A stretch of 42,963 bases of DNA, taken from Clostridiales bacterium (lineage in GTDB: Bacteria; Bacillota; Clostridia; Christensenellales; Borkfalkiaceae). The notes under the pieces were generated by a model that was given only the letters and a program-made list of their open reading frames with translations, ran no database searches and was not told the DNA's origin. Made by a program: the position numbers and the translations under genes. Location: positions 1 to 42,963 of the forward strand of contig SVIJ01000007.1 in the NCBI GenBank assembly GCA_015069565.1, read 5' to 3'. Positions 1 through 7,181 of this stretch are shown here, one piece after another; the stretch's first letter is position 1, and each line of letters begins with the position of its first letter.

Positions 1-10
1 GAAAAAAAGT

Positions 11-232
11 GTGAGCAAAAGAATTATTACAAGCTTGGGCGACTTTCAAGAAAAAGACCAAACGGTCTATATAATTTCGTGGGATGAAAAAGACGGGCTA
101 ACCATGCCTCTTTCTGATGCTGTACGCTATTTGGAAGCTTCTTATATGTCGGTAATACTGATTGGAAAAGATTTTTCACTTATCAAAGAAGAAGCTGAAA
201 ACGGATGTGCTAAAATATTTTATCTTAAATAA
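11..232 (+). CDS. Small hypothetical protein, possibly the 3' part of a longer gene
   Basis: A 73-residue frame starting at GTG. The codons before it (from position 2) are also open, so this could be the C-terminal part of a gene that begins outside the window; only 10 bases of upstream sequence are visible and no ribosome binding site can be judged. The protein is mixed alpha/beta in appearance, with no signal peptide or membrane segment. I do not recognise the family. Base composition is AT-rich like the HNH gene that follows and unlike the rest of the window, so the two may belong to the same accessory block. A frame at 162-353 overlaps it and looks spurious. Confidence 0.4.
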   Translation: MSKRIITSLGDFQEKDQTVYIISWDEKDGLTMPLSDAVRYLEASYMSVILIGKDFSLIKEEAENGCAKIFYLK

Positions 233-291
233 AATATACCTTTTGGCTTTACAACCCCCGTTTTTGACCGATTTTTATACCTTTTGGAGTC

Positions 292-320
292 TTGACCCAC
301 GTCGAAACGCTAGTTATACT
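292..320 (+). promoter_or_regulatory. Sigma-A type promoter for the HNH gene
   Basis: TTGACC at 292-297, a 17-bp spacer and TATACT at 315-320. It lies 57 bp before the ATG at 378 and suggests that the nuclease gene is transcribed on its own. Confidence 0.6.
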
Positions 321-377
321 TCAAAAGATGTGTTAAGGATGGCGAAAAACTAAATAAAGAATAAGGATTTGGATTGA

Positions 378-1457
378 ATGGCAAGACGGTTTCGTAAAAA
401 AGAATTAAAAATATTGACGTTTATATTTTTAATTGTGCTTGCTATTGTGGCGGTTGTTTGTATGGTGAAATCATTATTAACTTTTGTTCAGGAACAGGAT
501 GTCGCTGTATTGATTTTTATGGTGACTGCGCTCATTCTTATGCTTGTGATAATAGCAGTTAGATGGGTTGTTAAACGCTATGAAAAGCATATTTTAGAAC
601 ATAGTATCGCCATCAAAAATCTAAAAGCGATCAATGAGAAATATGTTTTTGAAGAAGTTCCTAATTTGGATTTTTATAATTCATACGACAACGTAAACTT
701 TTACAACGATATATCCGCACAAGATTACCTTACATATCAGCTTGTGTATAAACAAGCGGATGCCCTGCGCGCGATTGCGGCGGCAAAAAAGAATGCGGAA
801 ATATTTACAAATTACCATCAAGAAACAGCAAGAATAGCCGTTTATGGAAAATATACTGCGGACGAACCTGTACTTTTCCAAAAACTTTACGAAAAAATAG
901 AGCGTAAACATTTCGAAGAATTGCTAAAAAAGCCCAAAACGGCTTTTCAAATTTTGGTTGTTTTGCGTTTGACAAATATTCAAGGACGGCTACAAGCTAG
1001 AAAAACACAAGTTTTTGTGGCTGTCGAAATTCTAAACATCATCAACGGATTAAGGCAAAAGCAAGGGGATTTTTATACGGACGATAGCGTATGGCAAGCT
1101 ATATGCCGCGTAGAGCGTGGAAGGATCACAAATAAAATGCGTTTTGCGGTCTATGCGCGCGACCATCACCGTTGCTGTAAATGCGGACGATCAACGGGTG
1201 ATTTAGAAGTGGATCATATTTTTCCTATATCCAAAGGGGGAAAATCAACGTTTGACAATTTACAAACGCTGTGCCATAACTGCAACGTTAGGAAAGGGAA
1301 TACTGTGGAAGACGGCGCGTTAGATCCTAGCTATAAACGTGTTCCGATGGCTATTTGTCCAAAATGCAATGCAAAACTGATCATCAAAACGGGAAGATAC
1401 GGAAAGTTTTATGCCTGTCCGCATTTCCCTGATTGTAAGTACACAAGAGATATATAA
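378..1457 (+). CDS. Membrane-anchored HNH endonuclease with C-terminal C4 zinc ribbon
   Basis: 359 residues. Two hydrophobic segments (about 11-33 and 41-63) at the N-terminus should anchor it in the membrane. A mainly helical middle region follows, then an HNH module at about 255-310 with C266/C269, the D279-H280 pair, C299-H300-N301 and C302. The C-terminus (about 327-353) carries C327, C330, C347 and C353 in the pattern of the topoisomerase-type C4 zinc finger. HNH proteins cut DNA using one metal ion; the zinc ribbon suggests nucleic-acid binding. TM anchor plus HNH plus zinc ribbon recalls nucleases of phage-defence or DNA-uptake systems, but function is inferred only. AAGGA lies 10 nt before ATG. 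The gene is visibly AT-rich, suggesting transfer. Confidence 0.8.
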   Translation: MARRFRKKELKILTFIFLIVLAIVAVVCMVKSLLTFVQEQDVAVLIFMVTALILMLVIIAVRWVVKRYEKHILEHSIAIKNLKAINEKYVFEEVPNLDFYNSYDNVNFYNDISAQDYLTYQLVYKQADALRAIAAAKKNAEIFTNYHQETARIAVYGKYTADEPVLFQKLYEKIERKHFEELLKKPKTAFQILVVLRLTNIQGRLQARKTQVFVAVEILNIINGLRQKQGDFYTDDSVWQAICRVERGRITNKMRFAVYARDHHRCCKCGRSTGDLEVDHIFPISKGGKSTFDNLQTLCHNCNVRKGNTVEDGALDPSYKRVPMAICPKCNAKLIIKTGRYGKFYACPHFPDCKYTRDI

Positions 1458-1492
1458 TATTCTTACCATTCAAAAGAGAAGGAGTAGAAACC

Positions 1493-1867
1493 TTGAAAAA
1501 ACATACTTGCAGAACGTATTTTGCTATCTACGGCGCGAAGGATGCGGCGGCGCTTTTAAGCGAGCTTGGGCTCGGACTCGACAACGCACAGGTGCGCTGT
1601 AACGATTCTATCATGATCGGCTTTAACGACACGTATAACGTCGACATCAACGAAATGTTCCGCGTCACCTTGCAGTCGCTCTTTGAGAAAACGGCGCTGC
1701 TTGCCCAACTTAAAGACAAATATTCCTTGGAATATTATTTGGTCGGCGTGCCCGAAATCGTAAGCGAAAGCGACGATCCCCACCAAATTTTGGGCGTAAA
1801 TGAAGAAATCGTGGCGTTTTTGTATCAATCGAAGACGAAGCTCGATTTAGATTATTACGTCTATTAA
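1493..1867 (+). CDS. DUF4279-like hypothetical protein
   Basis: 124 residues starting at TTG, chosen because AGAAGGAG (1477-1484) lies 8 nt upstream. The soluble protein resembles DUF4279 proteins: an N-terminal strand, a polar middle and an ending (about 100-124) that reads like 'I..FL......LDLDYYVY'. That family has no established function; members are often near toxin/immunity loci. It starts a compact run with the small membrane protein (12-nt gap) and the acyltransferase, so the three may be co-transcribed. The family assignment is from memory of the pattern and is moderate. Confidence 0.6.
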   Translation: MKKHTCRTYFAIYGAKDAAALLSELGLGLDNAQVRCNDSIMIGFNDTYNVDINEMFRVTLQSLFEKTALLAQLKDKYSLEYYLVGVPEIVSESDDPHQILGVNEEIVAFLYQSKTKLDLDYYVY

Positions 1868-1879
1868 GGGGTCAAACAC

Positions 1880-2137
1880 ATGAAAAAGAAGCTTTTGAAA
1901 CTATCTTGGATCACGGCGGTGATCGGCGCATGCGTGCTGGTGATTGCTTACTTCTTCTTCCACTTCGTGACGGACGAAGGGATTACGCTCGTTTGGCACG
2001 CGGAAGCAGGAAAGCCGTTCGTCACCTTTCTCATCGGTATCTTCGGCGTGCTTTTCCTGTTTGCAAGCGTGATGAGCCTGCTGATCGCCTGCTGCTTTTA
2101 TTCCACCCCGAAAGAAGAAAAGGGGAAGACGGAATGA
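1880..2137 (+). CDS. Small two-TM membrane protein
   Basis: 85 residues with hydrophobic segments at about 10-30 and 47-72 and a charged C-terminal tail (EEKGKTE). No family recognised. AAGGGG (1867-1872) overlaps the previous stop and serves as ribosome binding site. Its stop overlaps the next start (ATGA at 2134-2137), which implies translational coupling to the acyltransferase; a helper or accessory role to that enzyme is possible but not shown. Confidence 0.65.
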   Translation: MKKKLLKLSWITAVIGACVLVIAYFFFHFVTDEGITLVWHAEAGKPFVTFLIGIFGVLFLFASVMSLLIACCFYSTPKEEKGKTE

Positions 2138-2865
2138 GTCTGCTCTATAAGGTAATCCGAAAAATCGTCAAGGGCTGTTATAAAGAAAAGACGGTCTTTG
2201 GCGCGGAGAATATTCCGTCCGAGCCGTCGCTCATCATCGGCAATCACGCGCAAATGCACGGGCCGCTGTATGCAGAGCTGTACTTTCCCCGACCGAAAAA
2301 GGTTTGGTGCATTGGGGAAATGCTCAACAAAAAAGAAGCGCCTGCGTATGCGTACAAGGATTTTTGGTCGTATAAACCGAAATGGTGCAAGTGGTTCTAT
2401 AAACTTCTTGCCCACGTCCTTTCCCCGCTTTTGGTGTTCCTGTTCAAAAACTCGGATACGATCGGCGTTTATAAAGACACAAGAGTGCTTGCCACCTTCA
2501 AAAACACGGTGAAGGCGCTCAAAGACGGGGAGCACGTGGTGATTTTTCCCGAATGTCCGCAGGAATACAATGAAATCGTCAATGAGTTTCAGCTCCACTT
2601 CGTGGACGTTGCGAAGCTCTATTACAAGCAAACGGGCAAGCGGCTTTCCTTCGTGCCGACGTATATCGCGCCGAGCTTAAACGCGGTGGTGTACGGCAAG
2701 CCGATTGAATTTGACCCTACCATGTCTGCGGATACGCAAAGAAAAGCGGTTTGCGAATACTTAAAAACGGAAATCACGCGGCTGGCAAAAGAGCTGCCAA
2801 GACACCGCGTTGTTCCTTATGCGAATATTAAGAAAAAAGACTATCCCTATTCCAAGGAATATTGA
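2134..2865 (+). CDS. PlsC-like 1-acylglycerol-3-phosphate acyltransferase family protein
   Basis: 243 residues from the ATG at 2134, which overlaps the upstream stop by 4 bp. The frame is open further upstream but that part only shadows the preceding gene. It has an acyltransferase pattern: a basic N-terminus, 'IIGNHAQMHGP' near residues 33-43 (block I) and 'VVIFPECPQEYNEI' near 140 (block III). PlsC enzymes transfer an acyl chain to lysophosphatidic acid at the membrane. Oddly, block I of the family is NHX4D, and here the Asp position is Gly (N-H-A-Q-M-H-G). It may be a divergent subfamily or have another activity. Confidence 0.7.
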   Translation: MSLLYKVIRKIVKGCYKEKTVFGAENIPSEPSLIIGNHAQMHGPLYAELYFPRPKKVWCIGEMLNKKEAPAYAYKDFWSYKPKWCKWFYKLLAHVLSPLLVFLFKNSDTIGVYKDTRVLATFKNTVKALKDGEHVVIFPECPQEYNEIVNEFQLHFVDVAKLYYKQTGKRLSFVPTYIAPSLNAVVYGKPIEFDPTMSADTQRKAVCEYLKTEITRLAKELPRHRVVPYANIKKKDYPYSKEY

Positions 2866-2938
2866 GCGTGGAAGCCCTATTGCCAAAGAGTGAATTTTGG
2901 AAAAAACAGATTGCTGAAAAGAGTATGGCAGGTGTGCG

Positions 2939-3685
2939 TTGAATAAAAAGAAGCTGACAAAAGAACAATGGAAATCGCTGGGCAGGCTTCTGCTTTCGGT
3001 TGGTGTGATTTTGGCGATTTTGGGCGCGGCGTATTTGACGGCGTATCTGCTGGGGTGGACGAAGCTCACGCAGGAGCAGTTGCAGGAAAAAATTGCCGCT
3101 ACGGGTGTGATAGCTCCCCTTGTTTATATTTTTATCAGCTTTGTGCAGGTGACGTTTGTTCCCATTCCTGCGGCTGTGACGATCATCGCAGGAAGTTTTT
3201 TGTTTGGCGCTTGGCAAGCTTTCTTTTATTCCTATATAGGCGTTATGCTTGGCGCAATGTTAGCGTTCGGCTTGGGGCGATGGATTGGTAAACCGTTTGT
3301 CAACTGGGTGGCGGGTGGCAAGGAAAAGACGGACGAGTGGATTGCGAAACTTAAAGGGAGAGAGAACGTACTCTTATTTTTTATGTTCCTTTTCCCTGCT
3401 TTTCCCGACGATATTCTCTGTACGGTTGCGGGGATTTTGCCTATTTCTTGGCTTGGTTTCTTTTGGATGCAGGCGTTCACCCGAATTACTTCCATCGGCG
3501 CGACCTTGCTGTTTATGTCAGGACAAATCATTCCTTTTGAAGGTTGGGGGCTTTGGGTGCTTGGCGGCGTTGCGATCGTGTGTGTGGCAGGTTTTATTTT
3601 GTGCATGAAATACGCAAACAAAATCAATGCTCTATTTGCAAAGTGGGCAGATAAGATAAAAAAGCTTTTTAAGAAAAATCCTTGA
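2939..3685 (+). CDS. TVP38/TMEM64 (DedA/VTT-type) membrane protein
   Basis: 248 residues, starting at TTG with AGGTG (2930-2934) just upstream inside a GGCAGGTG motif seen repeatedly in this genome. About six hydrophobic segments are visible. The VTT-type core includes 'FVPIPAAVTIIAGSFLFGAWQA' around 80-105, the glycine-rich 'GVMLGAMLAFGLGRWIGKPF' around 100-120 and 'FPAFPDDILCTVAGILPIS' around 160. TVP38/DedA proteins are membrane proteins, some with lipid-scrambling or flipping activity. Proximity to the PlsC-like gene fits a phospholipid role, which is inference. The stop codon lies within the terminator stem at 3674. Confidence 0.85.
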   Translation: MNKKKLTKEQWKSLGRLLLSVGVILAILGAAYLTAYLLGWTKLTQEQLQEKIAATGVIAPLVYIFISFVQVTFVPIPAAVTIIAGSFLFGAWQAFFYSYIGVMLGAMLAFGLGRWIGKPFVNWVAGGKEKTDEWIAKLKGRENVLLFFMFLFPAFPDDILCTVAGILPISWLGFFWMQAFTRITSIGATLLFMSGQIIPFEGWGLWVLGGVAIVCVAGFILCMKYANKINALFAKWADKIKKLFKKNP

Positions 3686-3706
3686 TAGAATCAAGGATTT
3701 TTTTAT
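3674..3706 (+). terminator. Rho-independent terminator
   Basis: ATCCTTGAT pairs with ATCAAGGAT around a 3-nt loop and is followed by a T-run. The stem overlaps the stop codon of the TVP38 gene. Confidence 0.85.
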
Positions 3707-3714
3707 TTTATCTA

Positions 3715-3743
3715 TTGACAAAAGCTGGAAGAAGGGGTATAAT
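3715..3743 (+). promoter_or_regulatory. Consensus promoter for luxS operon
   Basis: TTGACA (3715-3720), 17-bp spacer, TATAAT (3738-3743): a perfect consensus. It probably drives luxS, the phosphoesterase, uxaC and eda. Confidence 0.85.
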
Positions 3744-3749
3744 ATATAC

Positions 3750-3844
3750 TGGCGGGGAAGGGCGCAGTTCTTGAAAAATCCCCAAAAAAGGTTTATGGGC
3801 TTGTTGTCTTATTGTAGCTAAGCAAGAAACCGAAGGAAAGAATT
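3750..3844 (+). other. 95-nt 5' leader of luxS, possibly structured
   Basis: The leader holds a GGGGA...TCCCC inverted pair (about 3753-3783) and a CTTG...CAAG pair before the start codon. It does not match the S-box or other SAM/SAH riboswitch cores that I know. A regulatory structure is possible but unproven. Confidence 0.3.
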
Positions 3845-4306
3845 ATGCAAAAGATTGCCAGCTTTACGGTCAACCACGACACGCTTGAAAAAGGAATGTA
3901 TATTTCCCGCATCGACGGGGACGTTGTCACCTACGATATTCGTATGAAGAAGCCAAACGGCGGCGACTATTTTTCCATGAGCGAGGCGCATACGGTGGAA
4001 CACCTGTTTGCGACCTACGCGCGCAATTCCGCGTGGAAGGACGGCGTGCTTTACGTCGGGCCGATGGGTTGCAGAACGGGCTTTTACCTGCTTTTGCGCG
4101 CTAGCATAGGATATGCGGACGCCATCAAGCTCGTCCAAGAGAGTATAGCGTTTATCGCAGGCTTTGAAGGGGAAATCCCTGGCAACAAAAAGGAAGAGTG
4201 CGGCAACTACCTTGACCACGATCTTGCGGGCGCAAAGGCGCTCGGCGCGGACATGGTAGCCGCTTTACGCGGTTGGACGGTATCCGACCTCGAATACAAG
4301 GAGTGA
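3845..4306 (+). CDS. luxS: S-ribosylhomocysteine lyase LuxS
   Basis: 153 residues, the usual LuxS length. It cleaves S-ribosylhomocysteine to homocysteine and the AI-2 precursor DPD in the activated methyl cycle. The metal site H49-x-x-E52-H53 plus C119 is present, along with the catalytic C76 in 'GPMGCRTGF' and the conserved 'NYLDHDL' near the C-terminus. 'MQKIASFTVNHDTLEKG' is the classic N-terminus. AAGGAAAG lies upstream of ATG. The gene is first after a strong promoter and is followed 6 nt later by the phosphoesterase. Why luxS is joined to hexuronate genes is not clear. Confidence 0.97.
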   Translation: MQKIASFTVNHDTLEKGMYISRIDGDVVTYDIRMKKPNGGDYFSMSEAHTVEHLFATYARNSAWKDGVLYVGPMGCRTGFYLLLRASIGYADAIKLVQESIAFIAGFEGEIPGNKKEECGNYLDHDLAGAKALGADMVAALRGWTVSDLEYKE

Positions 4307-4312
4307 TATTTT

Positions 4313-4855
4313 TTGGCAAAGAATTATTATATAGCGGATCTGCATTTGGGGCATGAAAAGATCATCGAGCTTTGCGCTCGCCCCTTTTCTTCTATCGAAG
4401 AGATGGACGAAGCGCTGATTGTCGCTTGGAATAAAAAAGTGCACAGGGACGACCGCGTGTATATCGTGGGGGATTTGATTTACAAATCCGCCGCCGACCC
4501 CGAGAAGTATTTGAGCCGCTTAAAGGGCAAAAAATACCTAATCTTAGGCAACCACGATAGTGACTGGCTGGGCAAGGTGGACGAAAAGAAATGGTTTGAA
4601 GAAGTGACCCCGATGCTGACGGTGAACACAGGTCACGGCAACGGAATGCTTTGCCACTATCCCGTGATCGACTATCGGGCGAAGTACCTAATTCACGGTC
4701 ACGTGCATCTTCGGACAAACGAAGACTGGTGGCACGTTCTCAAAAACGACGAGCGCGCGCTGAACGCAGGGGTGGACGTCAACGGCTTTGAGCCTGTCAC
4801 CTTGGAAGAATTGATGGAAAACAATGTAAGATATAAGCAAAGGAGCGAAATATGA
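4313..4855 (+). CDS. Calcineurin-like metallophosphoesterase
   Basis: 180 residues starting at TTG, with AAGGAG overlapping the luxS end. The dimetal phosphoesterase motifs occur in order: 'IADLHLGH' (D-x-H), 'VYIVGDLI' (GD), 'LILGNHDS' (GNHD), 'CHYP' and 'HGHVH' (GHxH). It belongs to the short bacterial YfcE-like or 2'-5'-phosphoesterase-like group acting on phosphodiesters or phosphomonoesters; the substrate is unknown. Its stop overlaps the uxaC start (4852-4855), so the two are translationally coupled. Confidence 0.85.
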   Translation: MAKNYYIADLHLGHEKIIELCARPFSSIEEMDEALIVAWNKKVHRDDRVYIVGDLIYKSAADPEKYLSRLKGKKYLILGNHDSDWLGKVDEKKWFEEVTPMLTVNTGHGNGMLCHYPVIDYRAKYLIHGHVHLRTNEDWWHVLKNDERALNAGVDVNGFEPVTLEELMENNVRYKQRSEI

Positions 4856-6243
4856 GCTATATCAAGGACAATTTTTTACTGACGACGAAGACGGCGGAAA
4901 AGCTGTATTACGGCTTCGCTAAGGACATGCCTATCTTCGATTACCATTGCCATTTGCCTGAAAAGCAAATTTTGGAAAACAAGCCTTTCTCTGACGTGTT
5001 CGAAATTTGGCTTTCGGGGGATCACTATAAGTGGCGTTTGATGCGTAACTACGGCGTAGACGAACGCCTGATCACGGGTGACGCGACAAACAAGGAAAAG
5101 TTCATCGCGTACTGCAAGACGCTGGGTACGGCGTTTGGCAATCCGCTCTATCACTGGTCGCAGGTTGAGCTCAAAGACTTCTTCAACTGCGAGCTGGAAA
5201 TCAACGAAGAGAACGCCGAGCTTATTTGGGACTGGTGCAACGACTATATCCGTTTGAACAACATCACGCCGCAGGCGCTCATCGAAAAATCGAACGTCGC
5301 ATACCTGTTCACCACCAACGAAGCGTTTGACGACCTTTCCACCTTCGAAGAGATTGCAAAGAAGGGGTACAAGTTCAAGGTTTATCCCGCCTTCCGCGCG
5401 GACAAGCTCATGGGCGTGGAGATGGACGCGTACAACGAATACATCGGTAAGGTGGAAGCTTTGACGTCGAAAATCACGAATATGGACGAGCTGGAAGCGG
5501 CGATTGAAAACAGATTGCAGGCGTTCATCGCGGTGGGCTGTAAGGCGACGGATATTGCGCTTGAAAACGTATACCCGATCACGAGCAAGGCGGACGCGGA
5601 AAAGGTGTTCCAAAAACGCCGCTCGGGCGAGAGCGTGACGGCAAGCGAAGCGGAAATTTTCAAGGGCTACTTGACCTATTTCCTGTTCAAGCTCTACGCA
5701 AAATACGGCTTGGCGACTGAATTGCACGTTGGCGCGATGCGCAACAACAACTCCAAGATGTTCAAGATTTTGGGCGCGGATACGGGCTTTGACAGCATTT
5801 CCGAGTTCAACAGCATTCACAATCTGTCCCGCCTGTTCGATCGCTTAAACGACGAAGACGCGCTGCCTAAGACCATCGTCTTCAACCTGAACCCGAAGAT
5901 GAACACGGAAATTATGACGCTCATCGGCTCGTTCCAAGACAGTGTTGCGCGCGGCAAGCTGCAATACGGCCCTGCTTGGTGGTTCTTGGATAACAAGGTG
6001 GGCATGGAAAGACACTTGGAAGATTTGACGGCAACGGGGCATTTGGGCGCGTTCGTCGGGATGCTGACGGATAGCCGTTCCTTCCTTTCTTATCCCCGTC
6101 ACCATTATTTTAGACGTATTCTTTGCAACTATTTGGGGAATATGATGGAGAAGGGCGAAATGACCGAAAACCTTGCGTTTGTCGGCAAAGTGGTGCAAGA
6201 TATATCGTACAATAACGCGGTAGCGTATTTAGGAGTAAAATAA
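4852..6243 (+). CDS. uxaC: Uronate isomerase UxaC
   Basis: 463 residues, the normal family length. It interconverts D-glucuronate/D-fructuronate and D-galacturonate/D-tagaturonate, the first intracellular step of hexuronate use. It belongs to the amidohydrolase superfamily. The N-terminal 'FDYHCHL' gives metal ligands H32 and H34, and other signatures are 'ATELHVGAMRNNN', 'DARK'-equivalent 'GMLTDSRSFLSYPRHHYFRR' and 'WWF'. The start overlaps the preceding stop (ATGA) and eda follows 2 nt after its stop. Enzymes between UxaC and KdgK (a reductase and a dehydratase) are not in this window. Confidence 0.97.
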   Translation: MSYIKDNFLLTTKTAEKLYYGFAKDMPIFDYHCHLPEKQILENKPFSDVFEIWLSGDHYKWRLMRNYGVDERLITGDATNKEKFIAYCKTLGTAFGNPLYHWSQVELKDFFNCELEINEENAELIWDWCNDYIRLNNITPQALIEKSNVAYLFTTNEAFDDLSTFEEIAKKGYKFKVYPAFRADKLMGVEMDAYNEYIGKVEALTSKITNMDELEAAIENRLQAFIAVGCKATDIALENVYPITSKADAEKVFQKRRSGESVTASEAEIFKGYLTYFLFKLYAKYGLATELHVGAMRNNNSKMFKILGADTGFDSISEFNSIHNLSRLFDRLNDEDALPKTIVFNLNPKMNTEIMTLIGSFQDSVARGKLQYGPAWWFLDNKVGMERHLEDLTATGHLGAFVGMLTDSRSFLSYPRHHYFRRILCNYLGNMMEKGEMTENLAFVGKVVQDISYNNAVAYLGVK

Positions 6244-6245
6244 TT

Positions 6246-6794
6246 ATGGATAAACTTATTCCCGTAGTCGTAATCAAAGAACTTTCCGAAACGGAAAAAG
6301 TGATGAAGGCGCTTCAAAACCACGGCATCAACTGTGCGGAAATCACCTTCCGTACGGCGTGTGCGGCGGATGCGATTGCCTTGGCTTGTGAAAAGTTCCC
6401 CGATATGAACGTCGGTGCAGGCACGGTAATCAACGCCGAGCAGTGCAAAGCGGCGCTTGCGGCGGGTGCGAAATTCATCGTTTCCCCTGGGCTTTCCGTG
6501 GACGTTGCAAAGGTATGCAAGGAAAACGACGTGCCGTACTATCCTGGCTGCGTGACCCCGACGGAGATCATGCAGGCGCTCGATCTTGGGATCACGATCG
6601 TGAAATTTTTCCCTGCAAACGTATACGGCGGCTTGAAGGCGCTCAAAGCGCTTTCCGCTCCCTTCCCCCAGATCAAGTTCATTCCCACAGGCGGCGTGGA
6701 CAGAAGCAACTTGGACGAGTTCCTTGCCTTTGAAAAGGTGTATGCAGTGGGTGGGAGCTTTATGGTGAAGGAAGCCCTTGATAAATATAATTAA
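6246..6794 (+). CDS. eda: KDPG aldolase, C-terminally short
   Basis: 182 residues. It cleaves 2-keto-3-deoxy-6-phosphogluconate to pyruvate and glyceraldehyde 3-phosphate. Catalytic residues are in place: E32 in 'AEITFR', 'GAGTV' at 57-61, and the Schiff-base lysine K120 in 'VKFFPAN'; the phosphate loop is 'PTGGV' (147-151) and 'GGSFM' (169-173). Family members run to about 205-215 residues, with some 25-30 residues after GGS(W/F); here only about ten follow. The stop is only 2 nt before a 120-bp repeat, so the tail may have been lost when the repeat arrived. The core looks functional. Confidence 0.93.
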   Translation: MDKLIPVVVIKELSETEKVMKALQNHGINCAEITFRTACAADAIALACEKFPDMNVGAGTVINAEQCKAALAAGAKFIVSPGLSVDVAKVCKENDVPYYPGCVTPTEIMQALDLGITIVKFFPANVYGGLKALKALSAPFPQIKFIPTGGVDRSNLDEFLAFEKVYAVGGSFMVKEALDKYN

Positions 6795-6796
6795 AA

Positions 6797-7044
6797 GACG
6801 TATATGCGTCGCAATACTGTGTCGAACTTGCGTTTCCCCTTGCTCGTTTACGCTTAGTAAACTCCCGTCGGGGAAGCCGCGTTCTTCTTGTCTTGCTCGC
6901 ATCTCCGCCTTTTAAGGGTGACGGTGCGTCGCAATACTGCGTCGAACTTGCGTTTCCCCTTGCTCGTTTACGCTTAGTAAACTCCCGTCGGGGAAGCCGC
7001 GTTCTTCTTGTCTTGCTCCATCTTCGCCTTTTAAGGGTGACGGT
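6797..7044 (+). repeat. Tandem 119/120-bp repeat with nested hairpin, two full copies
   Basis: Starts 2 nt after the eda stop with the near-palindrome GACGTATATGCGTC (6797-6810). The units begin at 6806 and 6926 and are almost identical, with about three differences. Each contains TTCCCC...GGGGAA enclosing GTTTAC-GCTTA-GTAAAC (first copy: 6834-6839, 6846-6851, 6857-6862, 6870-6875) and the constant tail CTTCTTGTCTTGCTC. A related pair lies behind fhs at 34517-34750. Confidence 0.9.
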
Positions 7045-7164
7045 GCGTCGCAATACTTCGTCGAACTTACGTGTGTCCGAACACGTCTGCCGACGGCTTT
7101 AAGGCTCTGCCTTAAAAATCCGCAAGGGAATAATTCCCTTGACCTTAATTTCAAAAATTATATT
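7045..7164 (+). repeat. Third, divergent partial repeat unit and leader of kdgK
   Basis: Begins with the same GCGTCGCAATAC start, then diverges after about 25 nt into GTGTCCGAACACG, AAGGC..GCCTT and AAGGGAATAATTCCCTT hairpins. It runs up to the ribosome binding site of kdgK. No gene is visible in 6795-7181. Confidence 0.7.
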
Positions 7165-7181
7165 AGGAGATGATAAATATC

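Noticed and set aside
162..353. Open frame of 63 codons overlapping the first small gene
   Set aside because: It overlaps another frame, lacks a convincing ribosome binding site and contains the promoter of the HNH gene.
3744..3844. S-box (SAM-I) or other known methionine-cycle riboswitch before luxS
   Set aside because: The conserved cores that I know are not present; kept only as an unassigned leader.
6760..7154. Short frames across the 119/120-bp repeats (both strands)
   Set aside because: They repeat because the DNA repeats, and translate to low-complexity Arg/Thr-rich peptides without start signals.
6797..7164. Insertion sequence or transposase remnant in the repeat region
   Set aside because: No transposase-like frame and no target-site duplication could be recognised; if mobile, it is non-autonomous.
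7170..7181. Upstream ATG of kdgK
   Set aside because: AGGAG directly abuts it (7165-7169); the ATG at 7182 has the correct 7-nt spacing to AGGAGATGAT.
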